Source of the DNA: Rhodospirillales bacterium | GTDB lineage: Bacteria > Pseudomonadota > Alphaproteobacteria > SMXQ01 | Reading direction: 5' to 3' | Length of the DNA: 64,000 nucleotides | Assembly: GCA_018666775.1 (NCBI GenBank) | Contig: JABIXC010000007.1 | Location: 1 to 64,000, forward strand | Part shown: positions 45,568 to 54,508 of the stretch, one piece after another | Position numbering within the stretch: the stretch's first letter is position 1 | How the letters are laid out: every line of letters starts with the position of its first letter | The notes under the pieces: model-generated | Databases searched by the model: none | The model's input: the letters and a program-made list of their open reading frames with translations, nothing else | What the model was told of the DNA's origin: nothing | Position numbers and translations under genes: made by a program

Positions 45568-46484
45568 GAAATGCGTTTGCCAAGGAAATGACGGAAATTG
45601 CGGGCAATGATGACAAGCTCGTCTTGCTTTCAGGTGATATCGGAAACATGCTTTTTGATAATTACAAGAAAGTTGCCCCGGAACGGTTTTTCAATTGCGG
45701 CGTGGCAGAAGCCAACATGATGGGCCTGGCCTCAGGCATGGCCATGTCTGGGCTGCGGCCCTTCGTCTATACCATCACACCGTTCACCACCACCCGCGTC
45801 ATGGAACAAATCAGGGTCGATGTTTGCTATCAGAATGTCCCCGTTGTGATCTGCGGCGTCGGGTCAGGGCTTTCCTATGCCTCCCTTGGGGCCACCCATC
45901 ATTCTTGCGAAGACATTGCCATGTTGCGGACCTTGCCGAACATGAACATTCTCTGCCCCGGCGACGCCATGGAAGTCCATGCCTGTATCCGTGCCGCCTA
46001 TGCCCATGACGGGCCTTCTTATATTCGTCTGGGGAAAAAGGGCGAACCGGTTATCCATGATGAAATTCCCGACCTGACCATTGGCCAACCCTTGACCATA
46101 CGCGATGGCAAAGATGTCTCTATTTTGTCCGTTGGCACCATGTTGCCAACGGCGATGGAGGCGTCTGATATTCTATTAAAATCAGGGATCAATGCCGGTG
46201 TAACCAGTTTTCACACCGTTAAACCGCTCAATACCGATACCCTTGCCCGGGCATTTGATACCTGCCGCTTGGTGGTCACCCTGGAAGAACACAGTCTCAT
46301 CGGTGGATTGGGATCAGCCATTGCAGAATGGGTCGTCGATCAGGGTGGAATTACCACACCCCTTTTGCGCATTGGCACCCCTGACAAATTTTTCAGTGAA
46401 GCGGGCGAACAGGAATATGCCCGTGAGCGTTTGGGTCTGGACCCCGCGTCTGTGGCCAAAACCATCACAGCCAAATTAAATTAA
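45564..46484 (+). CDS. Transketolase, C-terminal subunit
   Basis: A 306-residue pyrimidine-binding and C-terminal half of the split transketolase. FNCGVAEANMMGLASGMAMS contains the catalytic Glu that activates ThDP, followed by GSGLSYASLGATHHSCED and LRTLPNMNILCPGD. The C-terminal domain VTLEEHSLIGGLGSAIAEW is typical of transketolase and DXS-like proteins. Sizes match archaeal and polysaccharide-locus transketolase pairs. The locus-specific copy is separate from any housekeeping gene. Confidence 0.92.
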   Translation: MRNAFAKEMTEIAGNDDKLVLLSGDIGNMLFDNYKKVAPERFFNCGVAEANMMGLASGMAMSGLRPFVYTITPFTTTRVMEQIRVDVCYQNVPVVICGVGSGLSYASLGATHHSCEDIAMLRTLPNMNILCPGDAMEVHACIRAAYAHDGPSYIRLGKKGEPVIHDEIPDLTIGQPLTIRDGKDVSILSVGTMLPTAMEASDILLKSGINAGVTSFHTVKPLNTDTLARAFDTCRLVVTLEEHSLIGGLGSAIAEWVVDQGGITTPLLRIGTPDKFFSEAGEQEYARERLGLDPASVAKTITAKLN

Positions 46485-46515
46485 TGATTCCCACCCCAAA
46501 CGAGAGACAGGACCA

Positions 46516-47556
46516 TTGAAAACCTTAGCTGCTGTCCTTGTCGAGACTGGCAAACCGCTTGTTCTCGCTGAGATCGAAATCCCGGCCCTTAAACCCGGGC
46601 AAGTTCTAGTCGAAATCGCCTATAGCGGTGCCTGCCATACCCAGGTTCTTGAAGCCCGGGGTTTGCGCGGCGAAGATCGCTGGGTGCCCCATTGTCTAGG
46701 CCATGAAGGCACCGGAAGGGTTCTGGAAATCGGGCCTGAGGTCACCAAGGTCAAACCGGATCAACAGGTCATCATGAGCTGGATCAAGGGCAGCGGTATG
46801 GAAGCGGGCGGCACGGTGTATTCCTGGGAGGGAAAATACGTCAATTCCGGCGGTGTGACAACCTTTGCCCGCATTGCCGTTGCCAGCGAAAACCGCCTGA
46901 TGCCCCTGACAGAAGGCCTTGATATGCGCCAAGGCATCATGCTGGGCTGCGCCCTGCCCACAGGCATGGGGGCCGTGATCAATTCCGGTGCCGCACAAGC
47001 TGGCGAAAGTGTTGTTGTCTTTGGTGTGGGCGGGGTTGGAACTTCGGCCGTTTTTGGTGCCATTGCGGCCGATTGCACACCAATTATTGCCGTGGATATC
47101 AACCCATCCAAGCTGGCGCTGGCGGCCAAAAGCGGCGCAACCCATACCATTGATGCATCCACCACCGATGTGGCTGAGGCGATCAAGGCGATCTGCCCCA
47201 ATGGGGTTGATCTTGCCGTTGAAGCCACGGGCGTCCCCGAAGTTATGGCCCAGGCGATCGATGCGGTGCGTGCCCAAGGTGGGCGCGCCGTCGTCCTTGG
47301 CAATGCTGCCGAAGGCAAGACCTTGACCATCAGTCCCAAAATTTTTAATGCCGGGAAAAGCCTGATCGGGAGTTGGGGCGGCGATAGCCAGCCAGACCGC
47401 GACACCCCACGATATGCAGCGTTGATGTCCAATGGCCGCATTGATGTGGAACCGATCCTTTCATCTCCATACAGGCTGGCCGATATCAACAACGCCCTTG
47501 ATGATCTTGAAGCTGGCCGTATCGGAAGGCCGCTGATTGATATGTCACTCGATTAG
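46516..47556 (+). CDS. Zinc-type alcohol/polyol dehydrogenase
   Basis: A 346-residue MDR-family dehydrogenase with TTG start preceded by CAGGA. YSGACHTQVLEA and CLGHEGTGRVLEIG carry the catalytic zinc ligands, GVGGVGTSAVFGAIAAD is the NAD(P) motif. The four-Cys structural zinc site of ADHs is missing, replaced by a Gly/Ser-rich loop (IKGSGMEAGGTVYSWEG). It could oxidise or reduce a polyol or a ketose in the sugar pathway. Embedded between transketolase and HAD genes. Confidence 0.85.
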   Translation: MKTLAAVLVETGKPLVLAEIEIPALKPGQVLVEIAYSGACHTQVLEARGLRGEDRWVPHCLGHEGTGRVLEIGPEVTKVKPDQQVIMSWIKGSGMEAGGTVYSWEGKYVNSGGVTTFARIAVASENRLMPLTEGLDMRQGIMLGCALPTGMGAVINSGAAQAGESVVVFGVGGVGTSAVFGAIAADCTPIIAVDINPSKLALAAKSGATHTIDASTTDVAEAIKAICPNGVDLAVEATGVPEVMAQAIDAVRAQGGRAVVLGNAAEGKTLTISPKIFNAGKSLIGSWGGDSQPDRDTPRYAALMSNGRIDVEPILSSPYRLADINNALDDLEAGRIGRPLIDMSLD

Positions 47557-47574
47557 GGGCGATAGGGGGCAATC

Positions 47575-48201
47575 ATGCGCATCGGCATCGATTTCGACAA
47601 CACCATCGTCTGCTACGATCCTGTATTCCACATTGCAGCATGCGAAAAAAAACTGATCCCCGAATCCATCCCTGCCACAAAGGAAGCCGTGCGCGACCAT
47701 TTACGAGAAATTGACCGCGAAGATGATTGGACGGAACTGCAAGGCTATATCTATGGCACCCGGATGGAACTGGCCAAACCGTTTCCAGGCATCTTCGATT
47801 TTCTGAAGCAAACCATCAACCGTGGCATTGATGTCTTCATCATCAGCCACAAAACCCAATTTCCTTATCGGGGCCCGCAATACGACCTGCCTGCTGCGGC
47901 CCGCAGCTGGCTTGAAACCAATGGTGTGTTTGACCCGGAAGGGATAGGGCTTTCCGTTGATCGGGCTTTTTTCGAACCGACAAAAGAATTAAAGCTTGAA
48001 CGCATTGGCGCCCTTGGCTGCACCCATTTCATAGATGATCTGCCTGAATTTCTGGCCGAACCGGGTTTCCCACCCGATACAACAAAGATTTTGTTCGAAC
48101 CCGGCGCTGAACGCCCTGTTGCAACCCCGGTGCATCGCGCAAAATCATGGGCTGACATCACTAATTTTCTGTTTGGTCCAAATGCTGGCGACACGCCATG
48201 A
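47575..48201 (+). CDS. HAD-superfamily phosphatase-like protein
   Basis: A 208-residue protein. GIDFDNTIVCYD is the HAD motif I (DxDxT) at residues 4-10, FIISHKTQFPYRG supplies motif II and CTHFIDDLPEFLAE motif IV. The cap is small and helical. It could remove a phosphate between the kinase and nucleotidyltransferase steps, as GmhB does in ADP-heptose synthesis, though it is not a close GmhB homologue. Its TGA overlaps the next ATG. Confidence 0.78.
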   Translation: MRIGIDFDNTIVCYDPVFHIAACEKKLIPESIPATKEAVRDHLREIDREDDWTELQGYIYGTRMELAKPFPGIFDFLKQTINRGIDVFIISHKTQFPYRGPQYDLPAAARSWLETNGVFDPEGIGLSVDRAFFEPTKELKLERIGALGCTHFIDDLPEFLAEPGFPPDTTKILFEPGAERPVATPVHRAKSWADITNFLFGPNAGDTP

Positions 48202-49244
48202 CCCAATCTGATCCCCGCGATGTGGCTGAAAGCCTTGCTCGGTCTTGCAATCTTGGCAAAGTAGAACACATCGAAGAAATGGACGGCGGGGGCAATAACC
48301 GCCTATTCCGAATGGTTTTCAAGAACCAGACGGTGGTGCTTAAACACTATTTCAGTGACCAAGCAGACAAACGCGATCGACTGGGCAAGGAATTTTCATT
48401 CCTTCAGTTCGCCTGGGGCCACAAAATTGATATTTTGCCCCAACCCCTTGCCAAAGACCCCGACGCCAACATTGCCCTCTACACCATGGTCGAAGGGCGG
48501 GTCATGACACCCGATGACATTACCGATGACATCATGTCCCAGACCCACGCTTTTATCGCCTCGCTCAATGCTTTGCGCACGAAAAAAGACGCCACCGATC
48601 TTTCGGCTGGTTCGGAATCCTGTTTTTCGCTATCGGACCACCTCACCACCGTAGATCAACGCATGGAACGGCTTTCCACCATTGACGACAAAAGCCCGGA
48701 AGGGGCAGAAGCACGACAATTTGTAGCAGACGAATTGATCCCGTTCTGGAAGGCATTATCCAAAAGCACCCGTGAGGCGGCAACCAATGCCGGCATTGTT
48801 CTGTCTGGTGCCATTTCAATGGCAGACCGTTGCCTGTCACCATCGGATTTCGGGTTTCACAATGCCCTTCTGGATCAAGACGGCACCGTTCGCTTCCTCG
48901 ATTTTGAATATGCGGGTTGGGATGACCCAGCAAAATTGGTTGGCGATTTTTTCAACCAGGTTGCCGTGCCCGTGCCCCATTCGTACCTTGATGGCTTCAC
49001 CGATGCCATTGCCGCATTAACGCCCAACCCCGATGCCACAAAAACGCGGGTCAAGCTTCTCTTGCCGATCTATGGATGCAAATGGCTGTGTATCATCCTT
49101 GGCGATTTTCTGCCTGTGGCAACGCGGCGGCGGCAATTTGCTGCTGCCAAATCTCCCGATGAAACGGCCCAGCGCCAGAAAGATCAGCTGGCCAAGGCAC
49201 GACGCAAACTGGATGTGCTTCACAAGGCCATGGCCTTGGAATAG
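48198..49244 (+). CDS. Aminoglycoside-phosphotransferase-like kinase
   Basis: A 348-residue APH/choline-kinase-fold protein. EEMDGGGNNRLFRM is the nucleotide loop, VVLKHYF has the ATP-binding Lys, LSPSDFGFHNALL is the catalytic loop with Asp and Asn (the usual His is Ser), and FLDFEYAGWDDPAKL carries the metal-binding Asp. In a polysaccharide locus it more likely phosphorylates a sugar or polyol than an antibiotic. It is translationally coupled to the HAD gene and is the last of the seven-gene run from 41931. Confidence 0.82.
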   Translation: MTQSDPRDVAESLARSCNLGKVEHIEEMDGGGNNRLFRMVFKNQTVVLKHYFSDQADKRDRLGKEFSFLQFAWGHKIDILPQPLAKDPDANIALYTMVEGRVMTPDDITDDIMSQTHAFIASLNALRTKKDATDLSAGSESCFSLSDHLTTVDQRMERLSTIDDKSPEGAEARQFVADELIPFWKALSKSTREAATNAGIVLSGAISMADRCLSPSDFGFHNALLDQDGTVRFLDFEYAGWDDPAKLVGDFFNQVAVPVPHSYLDGFTDAIAALTPNPDATKTRVKLLLPIYGCKWLCIILGDFLPVATRRRQFAAAKSPDETAQRQKDQLAKARRKLDVLHKAMALE

Positions 49245-49334
49245 AGTAGCTAATTAATTTCATTGATCTAAATTTGTAAAATCAGAAAAGTGTTTGCGCA
49301 GAAATCAAAGAAAATATAGAGGCTCCGTTTAATT

Positions 49335-51185
49335 TTGGAAACATACGCAAACAGATTTTACAAAAGGCGAACCGTTGTTGCCCTGCTATTCCTCTATGTT
49401 CTCGGTTTCATTCTCAATTCGTCTTATCTTTTACCTCAGATTCCGCAAATCAACTTCTTTGATGAAGTCATTTACATTGAAAGTGGGAAAAACCTTTTTC
49501 TTTATCATGCGCTATGGCCATTTCCACGTGGTCCTGCCATCTCTTTCTTCTACGCTGTTATTTTTCCCTTTATTCCAGAATCCGAATTTTGGCTATTAAC
49601 TGCGGATCTTATTGGACGTGTAACAGCCTATACCCTGCTGTTTATCAGTGCGTGGCTAATCGGCACGGAGCTTGCCCATCGCAAGCTCTGTCACCCACTT
49701 GTGCCTGTGGCGCTGCTGACGGCACTGCCGTTTTACCTCATTTTGCTGCCTGGCCCCAGTTACTGGACATTTGTTTGCTTTGTCAGCCTGACATTTTGGG
49801 CCGTACTGAATTACGCGCGCACCCAGAAATTGTCTATGCTGTTATTAGCGGCCATTGGCTCCACTCTTGCCCTCATGTCACGGCCAGATGTGGTCTTCAG
49901 CGTATCTGTCCTAATCGCAGTCATGTTCATCACCCGCCCCTGGCGATCCTCGCGCATGCTGGTTGTGGTCGTCCTTTTGGCTGGCATCCCAACAGCAACG
50001 GTCAGCAGCTACATTTATGCATACGGCCACCAAACAGGGGCTTATATATTTGGCGGCGACCACAAACTGTACGACACCTTCCAGGCATCCAGGCAGGTGC
50101 TATTCGACAAAAAAGACATAAAAGGAAAACTGGATTTTAACCTTGCGAAGGCCGCAAGGCTTGCAAGTGAACGTGATTTCGGCACGGCGGAAGAAAATAA
50201 GTATTCCGTCTTGCGCGCCATAGCCCGAAACCCATCCCAATTTGCACGGATCGTCTGGCAAAATACGATCCAGTACACGGCCCCAAGCCTGATGACAGCC
50301 TTTGGGGTTCGCGTTCCAGCGGTAGGATTAGCAAAGCCCGAGAACCCGCTCAGGTACTTGTCACTCTTCATCTTCTTATTTGCAGCCTTTGGTCTTGCCA
50401 TATTGGTTCGGCGTCGCAAATGGAGTGAACTGATCATTGTCTGCCTGTGGCCGCTTGATATGGGTTTATATCTCTTTACGATCAGCTTTCCTGGCTATTA
50501 CCTGTTTCATGTCATGGTTGTTCTGATGCTTGTCTCCATAGGGTTATGGGCCTGCACATCAAGGCTGAATGATCGAAGAATTACGCTTCTTTTAGGGGCG
50601 GTTCTGATGATCGTTGTCTGGTTGGATTGGGACCACGCAAACCGGGTTGTTTCTTTAGCCAAGGGTGGGGGCATTCTATTTGTCATTGCATATTGGAAAT
50701 ACAGGAAGCTGGAAAATCAGCAAGCCATCTGGGCACCCTTGATCATTGGTGGTCTTGCCCTGATAAACCCACCAACAAACTACCGAATGAATTTAAAAGT
50801 TGAAGACATTGGGTTTTTTTCCCAAGCAAAATATCTGAGAGACCACTATTCCCCTATGTCCCCGGTTTTTGCCTTTCCCGGCGTCGCTCCCATCTCTGCA
50901 AATATGTGGTGGATCCATACATGGGCAGATCTTGGCAAGGTGAAGTCGAAAGAAGATTTCCTGGCGATGATGAAATTGGTGGGCATGCCGGCCATCGCAA
51001 CGGACCCTATGCTTAAGGCACATAACATTTATGGTAGTGGAACAATGGTAGAAAAATATGCACACCATTATTACCGGGTTGTCTGGCGTGGCCCCAATGA
51101 CGCATATAAAATACTGATTCCAAAGGATTTGTCAAAATCGCGTCTAAGACTGTTAGCAAAGCCGTCAGAGGGCGGGTCTAAATGA
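49335..51185 (+). CDS. Polytopic glycosyltransferase-like membrane protein (GT39/GT-C type), copy A
   Basis: A 616-residue protein, TTG start, with about eleven membrane helices in the first 480 residues and a soluble C-terminal region. The first loop INFFDEVIYIESGKNLF contains an acidic residue as in GT-C enzymes, then PFPRGPAISFFYAVIF. It is a paralogue of the gene at 52507-54345, which faces it on the other strand. It would transfer a sugar from a lipid carrier to a periplasmic acceptor, probably with the nearby GT2 enzyme. No exact family assigned. Confidence 0.7.
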   Translation: METYANRFYKRRTVVALLFLYVLGFILNSSYLLPQIPQINFFDEVIYIESGKNLFLYHALWPFPRGPAISFFYAVIFPFIPESEFWLLTADLIGRVTAYTLLFISAWLIGTELAHRKLCHPLVPVALLTALPFYLILLPGPSYWTFVCFVSLTFWAVLNYARTQKLSMLLLAAIGSTLALMSRPDVVFSVSVLIAVMFITRPWRSSRMLVVVVLLAGIPTATVSSYIYAYGHQTGAYIFGGDHKLYDTFQASRQVLFDKKDIKGKLDFNLAKAARLASERDFGTAEENKYSVLRAIARNPSQFARIVWQNTIQYTAPSLMTAFGVRVPAVGLAKPENPLRYLSLFIFLFAAFGLAILVRRRKWSELIIVCLWPLDMGLYLFTISFPGYYLFHVMVVLMLVSIGLWACTSRLNDRRITLLLGAVLMIVVWLDWDHANRVVSLAKGGGILFVIAYWKYRKLENQQAIWAPLIIGGLALINPPTNYRMNLKVEDIGFFSQAKYLRDHYSPMSPVFAFPGVAPISANMWWIHTWADLGKVKSKEDFLAMMKLVGMPAIATDPMLKAHNIYGSGTMVEKYAHHYYRVVWRGPNDAYKILIPKDLSKSRLRLLAKPSEGGSK

Positions 51186-51292
51186 CAGGTGCCGTAGATG
51201 CCTTTGGGTCACAAGCAACTCAAACCACTGCGGAAGTTCTATAAAGATGTCTTGTTTTCATCAGATAAAGGCTCTTTCGATTCAATCCGTGA

Positions 51293-52243
51293 TCAAATCT
51301 TATCAAGGCCGATGGTATCTTTAACAATATAGTTCGGCCTGTTCCGCACATTCTGGTCAATTCTGGAAATATAGAATCCCAGAGCACCAAGAGCCAAAAG
51401 AATGGTTCCCCACATAGATAAGAAGAGTGCCAGAAAGGTGTAAGTTGACATGCCCCCAACTGGACCACTTGTCAGGATCAATGCTGCTATACCAAGCGCC
51501 ATAGAAATCACAAAAAGAAGGCCGCCAAATATAAGCATCAGGTAAATCGGCAATGCGGAATTTGATGTCAGACCATTGAGCAATTGGAAAAGCGCACTTG
51601 TCCCATAAAAGCGAAAATGAGGCGTCCCTCCATAACGGCCATGGCGAACATATTCTACGACGGTTTGGTGTAATCCAACCCAGGCAATCAAGCCCCGGAT
51701 ATAGGGGCGCGATTCCTTCATGGTCAATACGTGTTCAACGGCGCGCCGTGACAAAAGTTTAAAATCACCCGCATCAACTGGCAAATTAATATCAGAACAA
51801 ATATTTATGAACCGATAGGCCAGTGAGGTCAGTGCTGTCCGCGCTCTGGTTTCGCCATCTCGTTGACGACGAACGGTATGAACAACATCGGCACCCTTGT
51901 GCCATTCACCCACAAGCTCTGGGATCAATTCGGGGGGGTCTTGTAGGTCCGAATCCAGAAAAACAACCGCTTGGCCTGATGAATACTTAAGCCCGGCCAT
52001 AAGACATTCTGTTGGGCCGAACCGGCGCGACATATTGAGGACCCTGATGCGGGAATCCTCATCCGAAAATTGCTTGAGTAACTTTAGTGACTCATCGGTA
52101 GAATCATCATTGACAAAAATTATCTCAAACTCAGAAACGGCTGTTTCCAGGGCCTTTCTGGTGCGCTCAATCAGTGTGGGAATGTTTTCTTCTTCGTTGC
52201 GAAACGAATAAACAACAGACAGTTCAATCTTCTTCTCACTCAT
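51293..52243 (-). CDS. GT2 glycosyltransferase, GtrB/DPM1-like
   Basis: A 316-residue enzyme. ELSVVYSFRNEEENIPTL opens the GT-A domain, IIFVNDDSTDESL and VVFLDSDLQDPPELIPEL carry the metal-binding aspartates, and two C-terminal membrane helices follow (YLMLIFGGLLFVISMALGIA and another). This is the layout of bactoprenol glycosyltransferases that make polyprenyl-phosphate-sugar for GT-C transferases such as the two polytopic proteins flanking it. Confidence 0.9.
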   Translation of the reverse strand: MSEKKIELSVVYSFRNEEENIPTLIERTRKALETAVSEFEIIFVNDDSTDESLKLLKQFSDEDSRIRVLNMSRRFGPTECLMAGLKYSSGQAVVFLDSDLQDPPELIPELVGEWHKGADVVHTVRRQRDGETRARTALTSLAYRFINICSDINLPVDAGDFKLLSRRAVEHVLTMKESRPYIRGLIAWVGLHQTVVEYVRHGRYGGTPHFRFYGTSALFQLLNGLTSNSALPIYLMLIFGGLLFVISMALGIAALILTSGPVGGMSTYTFLALFLSMWGTILLALGALGFYISRIDQNVRNRPNYIVKDTIGLDKI

Positions 52244-52506
52244 TCACCCCACCTTGGCGTTCTGTTCTTTGAACAGATTCTAGTTGTGTGTTTACTGGAA
52301 ATACCCTGTTGAGATTCGGTCGGCAGGTGTCAATCGTTCGCACAACTTACGCGACCTTGGTTTGCAGTTCAAGGGCGGGCTTGATGGCATGCTTGGCCTG
52401 ACGCAGACCACAGCGGGGGCAGCAGAGTTCATCCACACCATCCCCTGACACTTGGTGTTAACGTCATTTTCTTGAAAAACAGAGTCATGGGTAAATGCCC
52501 ACAAGC
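52244..52506. other. Intergenic region with a possible gene remnant
   Basis: No complete gene. On the minus strand, a frame from about 52454 to 52350 reads SGDGVDELCCPRCGLRQ and ends TKVA-stop, with a CxxC zinc-knuckle. It resembles the N-terminal zinc-ribbon of some transposases or small DNA-binding proteins, but is too short to name. It lies next to the paralogous gene pair and could mark an old rearrangement. Confidence 0.3.
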
Positions 52507-54345
52507 TTATCGTTTGAGTGGAATAACCAGTGTTTTGAGCCCTTTTTTAGGGATCAAAACAGCATAACCACCATCCCCAAACTCATATCCGGTTCGATAA
52601 TAATGCTTTGCATATTTTTGAATAGAGGAATTGGACTGGTAAAGGTTGTAATCGCGCATAACTGGATCTATCAAAATAAGAGGCATCCCAACCAATTTCA
52701 TTTTGGCCAAAAAGTCCTGTCGGGATTTAATATTGGCAAGATCTGCCCATGGATGCATCCACCACATTTTTGCCGACACAACTGCCGTTCCTGGCTGCGC
52801 AAACGTTGCGGTATGCGGTGGGTAGTGTTGCCTGAGAAAGGTTGCCTGTCCAAGAAAGCCTGCATCCTTTGGCGTAATGTGCCAAGGGGCCCGAAAAGTG
52901 GTTGGCAGATTAAAAATAATGAGCCCGGCAACCAGCACCGATACAGATGCCGCGCGATATTCTTCAATTTTGTGCCGAAATAGGGCCGCTAAAACCAGCA
53001 AAGCTGCCCCACCGATCGCCATCCCTATAATCCGGCCACCTGCGTTCCAATCCAGGGCAACAACCCCCGCCAAAACCAACCCCCACAGGGCCAGCAAGGA
53101 TGGCTGTCTCAGTCGCCCAACCCCTGTCCAAATTCCCACAGCCATCAAAAGAAGAACAATCATAAAATGGAATGGAAAGTAATCTGGGAACCCAATCGTA
53201 ATAAGGTATAGGCCAAGGTCTGCGGGCCATACGGCAAGAATCATCAACAACAGCCATTCACGTCTTCGGAACAATTCGATCAGGCCTAACGCTGCGAAAA
53301 ACAGGACCACAAACGCAAAATATTTTAAACGATTATCAACGACCCGTTTGCCATCAACAATTACCCTGAGCCCAAAAATACGTCGAAGGTTTGGCAAACT
53401 ATACTTGACGGTATTATGCCAGACGATATCGGCAAAAACAGAAGGGTTGCGAACAACGGCACGAAAAACTGAATAATTGTTTTCTTTAGCTGTGCCAAAG
53501 ACACGAGCACTTTCAGCACGCGACTTGGCAGCAATTTCAAAATCATGCAGGCCAGCAATCTCTTTCTCGTCAAAAAGCACCATATGCGAACTTGCAAAGG
53601 TGTCGTAAAGCTTGTGTCCCCCACCAAACAGATAAACCCCCGTTTTCTGTCCATAGTAATAAACATAGCCCCCGACCGATATGGCCGGGATCACCCCCAT
53701 CATCAGCACAACCACACCCATGCGCCATGAGCGCCAGGGACGGGTGACAAGCATCATCCCGATCAAGGCAGATGTTGCAAAAATGACGTCTGGGCGAATC
53801 ATCAGGCAAATTGATGATCCCGCAGCCGCAGCAATCAGGGGTAATAATTTCTGGGTACGGGCATAATTCAGCGCCACCCAAAGCGTCAGGCTCACGAAAG
53901 ACGTGAATGTCCAATAGCTGGGATTGCGCAGAAGGATGATAAAAAATGGCAGTGCTGTAAGCAGCCCGACCATCAAAAGAGCGGGGGCCAAATTGCGATG
54001 GGCAAGCTCCCGCCCAACCAACGCAGAGCTTACAAAGAACACCGTATAGGCAATGAGACGGCCTGAAATATCCGCCAACAACAACCAGAACACAGAATCT
54101 GGCATGAAGGCATAAATCACTGCATAAATGAAGGCAATGCCCGGTCCACGCGGATATGGCCAGAATGCGCCATAGTCAAATAAATCCTTGCCGGCACCGA
54201 GATAGACGATTGCGTCCGAATAATTAATCTCATCAAGATATGGAAACAATGCATTGGCATTAATGACAAGTCCTGCCACGTATAAAAATGCGAAGCCCGC
54301 GATCTGAAGGTTCCGGGCATTAATTAAAAAACCTGAAAAATTCAT
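52507..54345 (-). CDS. Polytopic glycosyltransferase-like membrane protein (GT39/GT-C type), copy B
   Basis: A 612-residue paralogue of the protein at 49335. The conserved stretches INYSDAIVYLGAGKDLFDYG, WPYPRGPGIAFIYAVIY and FWLLLADISGRLIAYTVFF align with copy A in order. The chosen ATG (MNFSGFLINARNL) has AGGGA five bases upstream and gives the same N-terminal length as copy A; the frame is open to 54396. It probably shares the lipid-linked donor made by the GT2 enzyme, with which it is co-oriented. Confidence 0.72.
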   Translation of the reverse strand: MNFSGFLINARNLQIAGFAFLYVAGLVINANALFPYLDEINYSDAIVYLGAGKDLFDYGAFWPYPRGPGIAFIYAVIYAFMPDSVFWLLLADISGRLIAYTVFFVSSALVGRELAHRNLAPALLMVGLLTALPFFIILLRNPSYWTFTSFVSLTLWVALNYARTQKLLPLIAAAAGSSICLMIRPDVIFATSALIGMMLVTRPWRSWRMGVVVLMMGVIPAISVGGYVYYYGQKTGVYLFGGGHKLYDTFASSHMVLFDEKEIAGLHDFEIAAKSRAESARVFGTAKENNYSVFRAVVRNPSVFADIVWHNTVKYSLPNLRRIFGLRVIVDGKRVVDNRLKYFAFVVLFFAALGLIELFRRREWLLLMILAVWPADLGLYLITIGFPDYFPFHFMIVLLLMAVGIWTGVGRLRQPSLLALWGLVLAGVVALDWNAGGRIIGMAIGGAALLVLAALFRHKIEEYRAASVSVLVAGLIIFNLPTTFRAPWHITPKDAGFLGQATFLRQHYPPHTATFAQPGTAVVSAKMWWMHPWADLANIKSRQDFLAKMKLVGMPLILIDPVMRDYNLYQSNSSIQKYAKHYYRTGYEFGDGGYAVLIPKKGLKTLVIPLKR

Positions 54346-54508
54346 GTCATCCCTGTTCCCAGTGGGGCCAATCTGGCCACCTGCCCCGTTTGCCATCGCC
54401 CTTTATGGTCAAATTATCGCGCTCAATGCCTTTATACCCCGTAGCCTATGGTATATAAATCTATTATAGAATACCCAATCAACACACTGACAAAGAGAGT
54501 GCTTTTAG

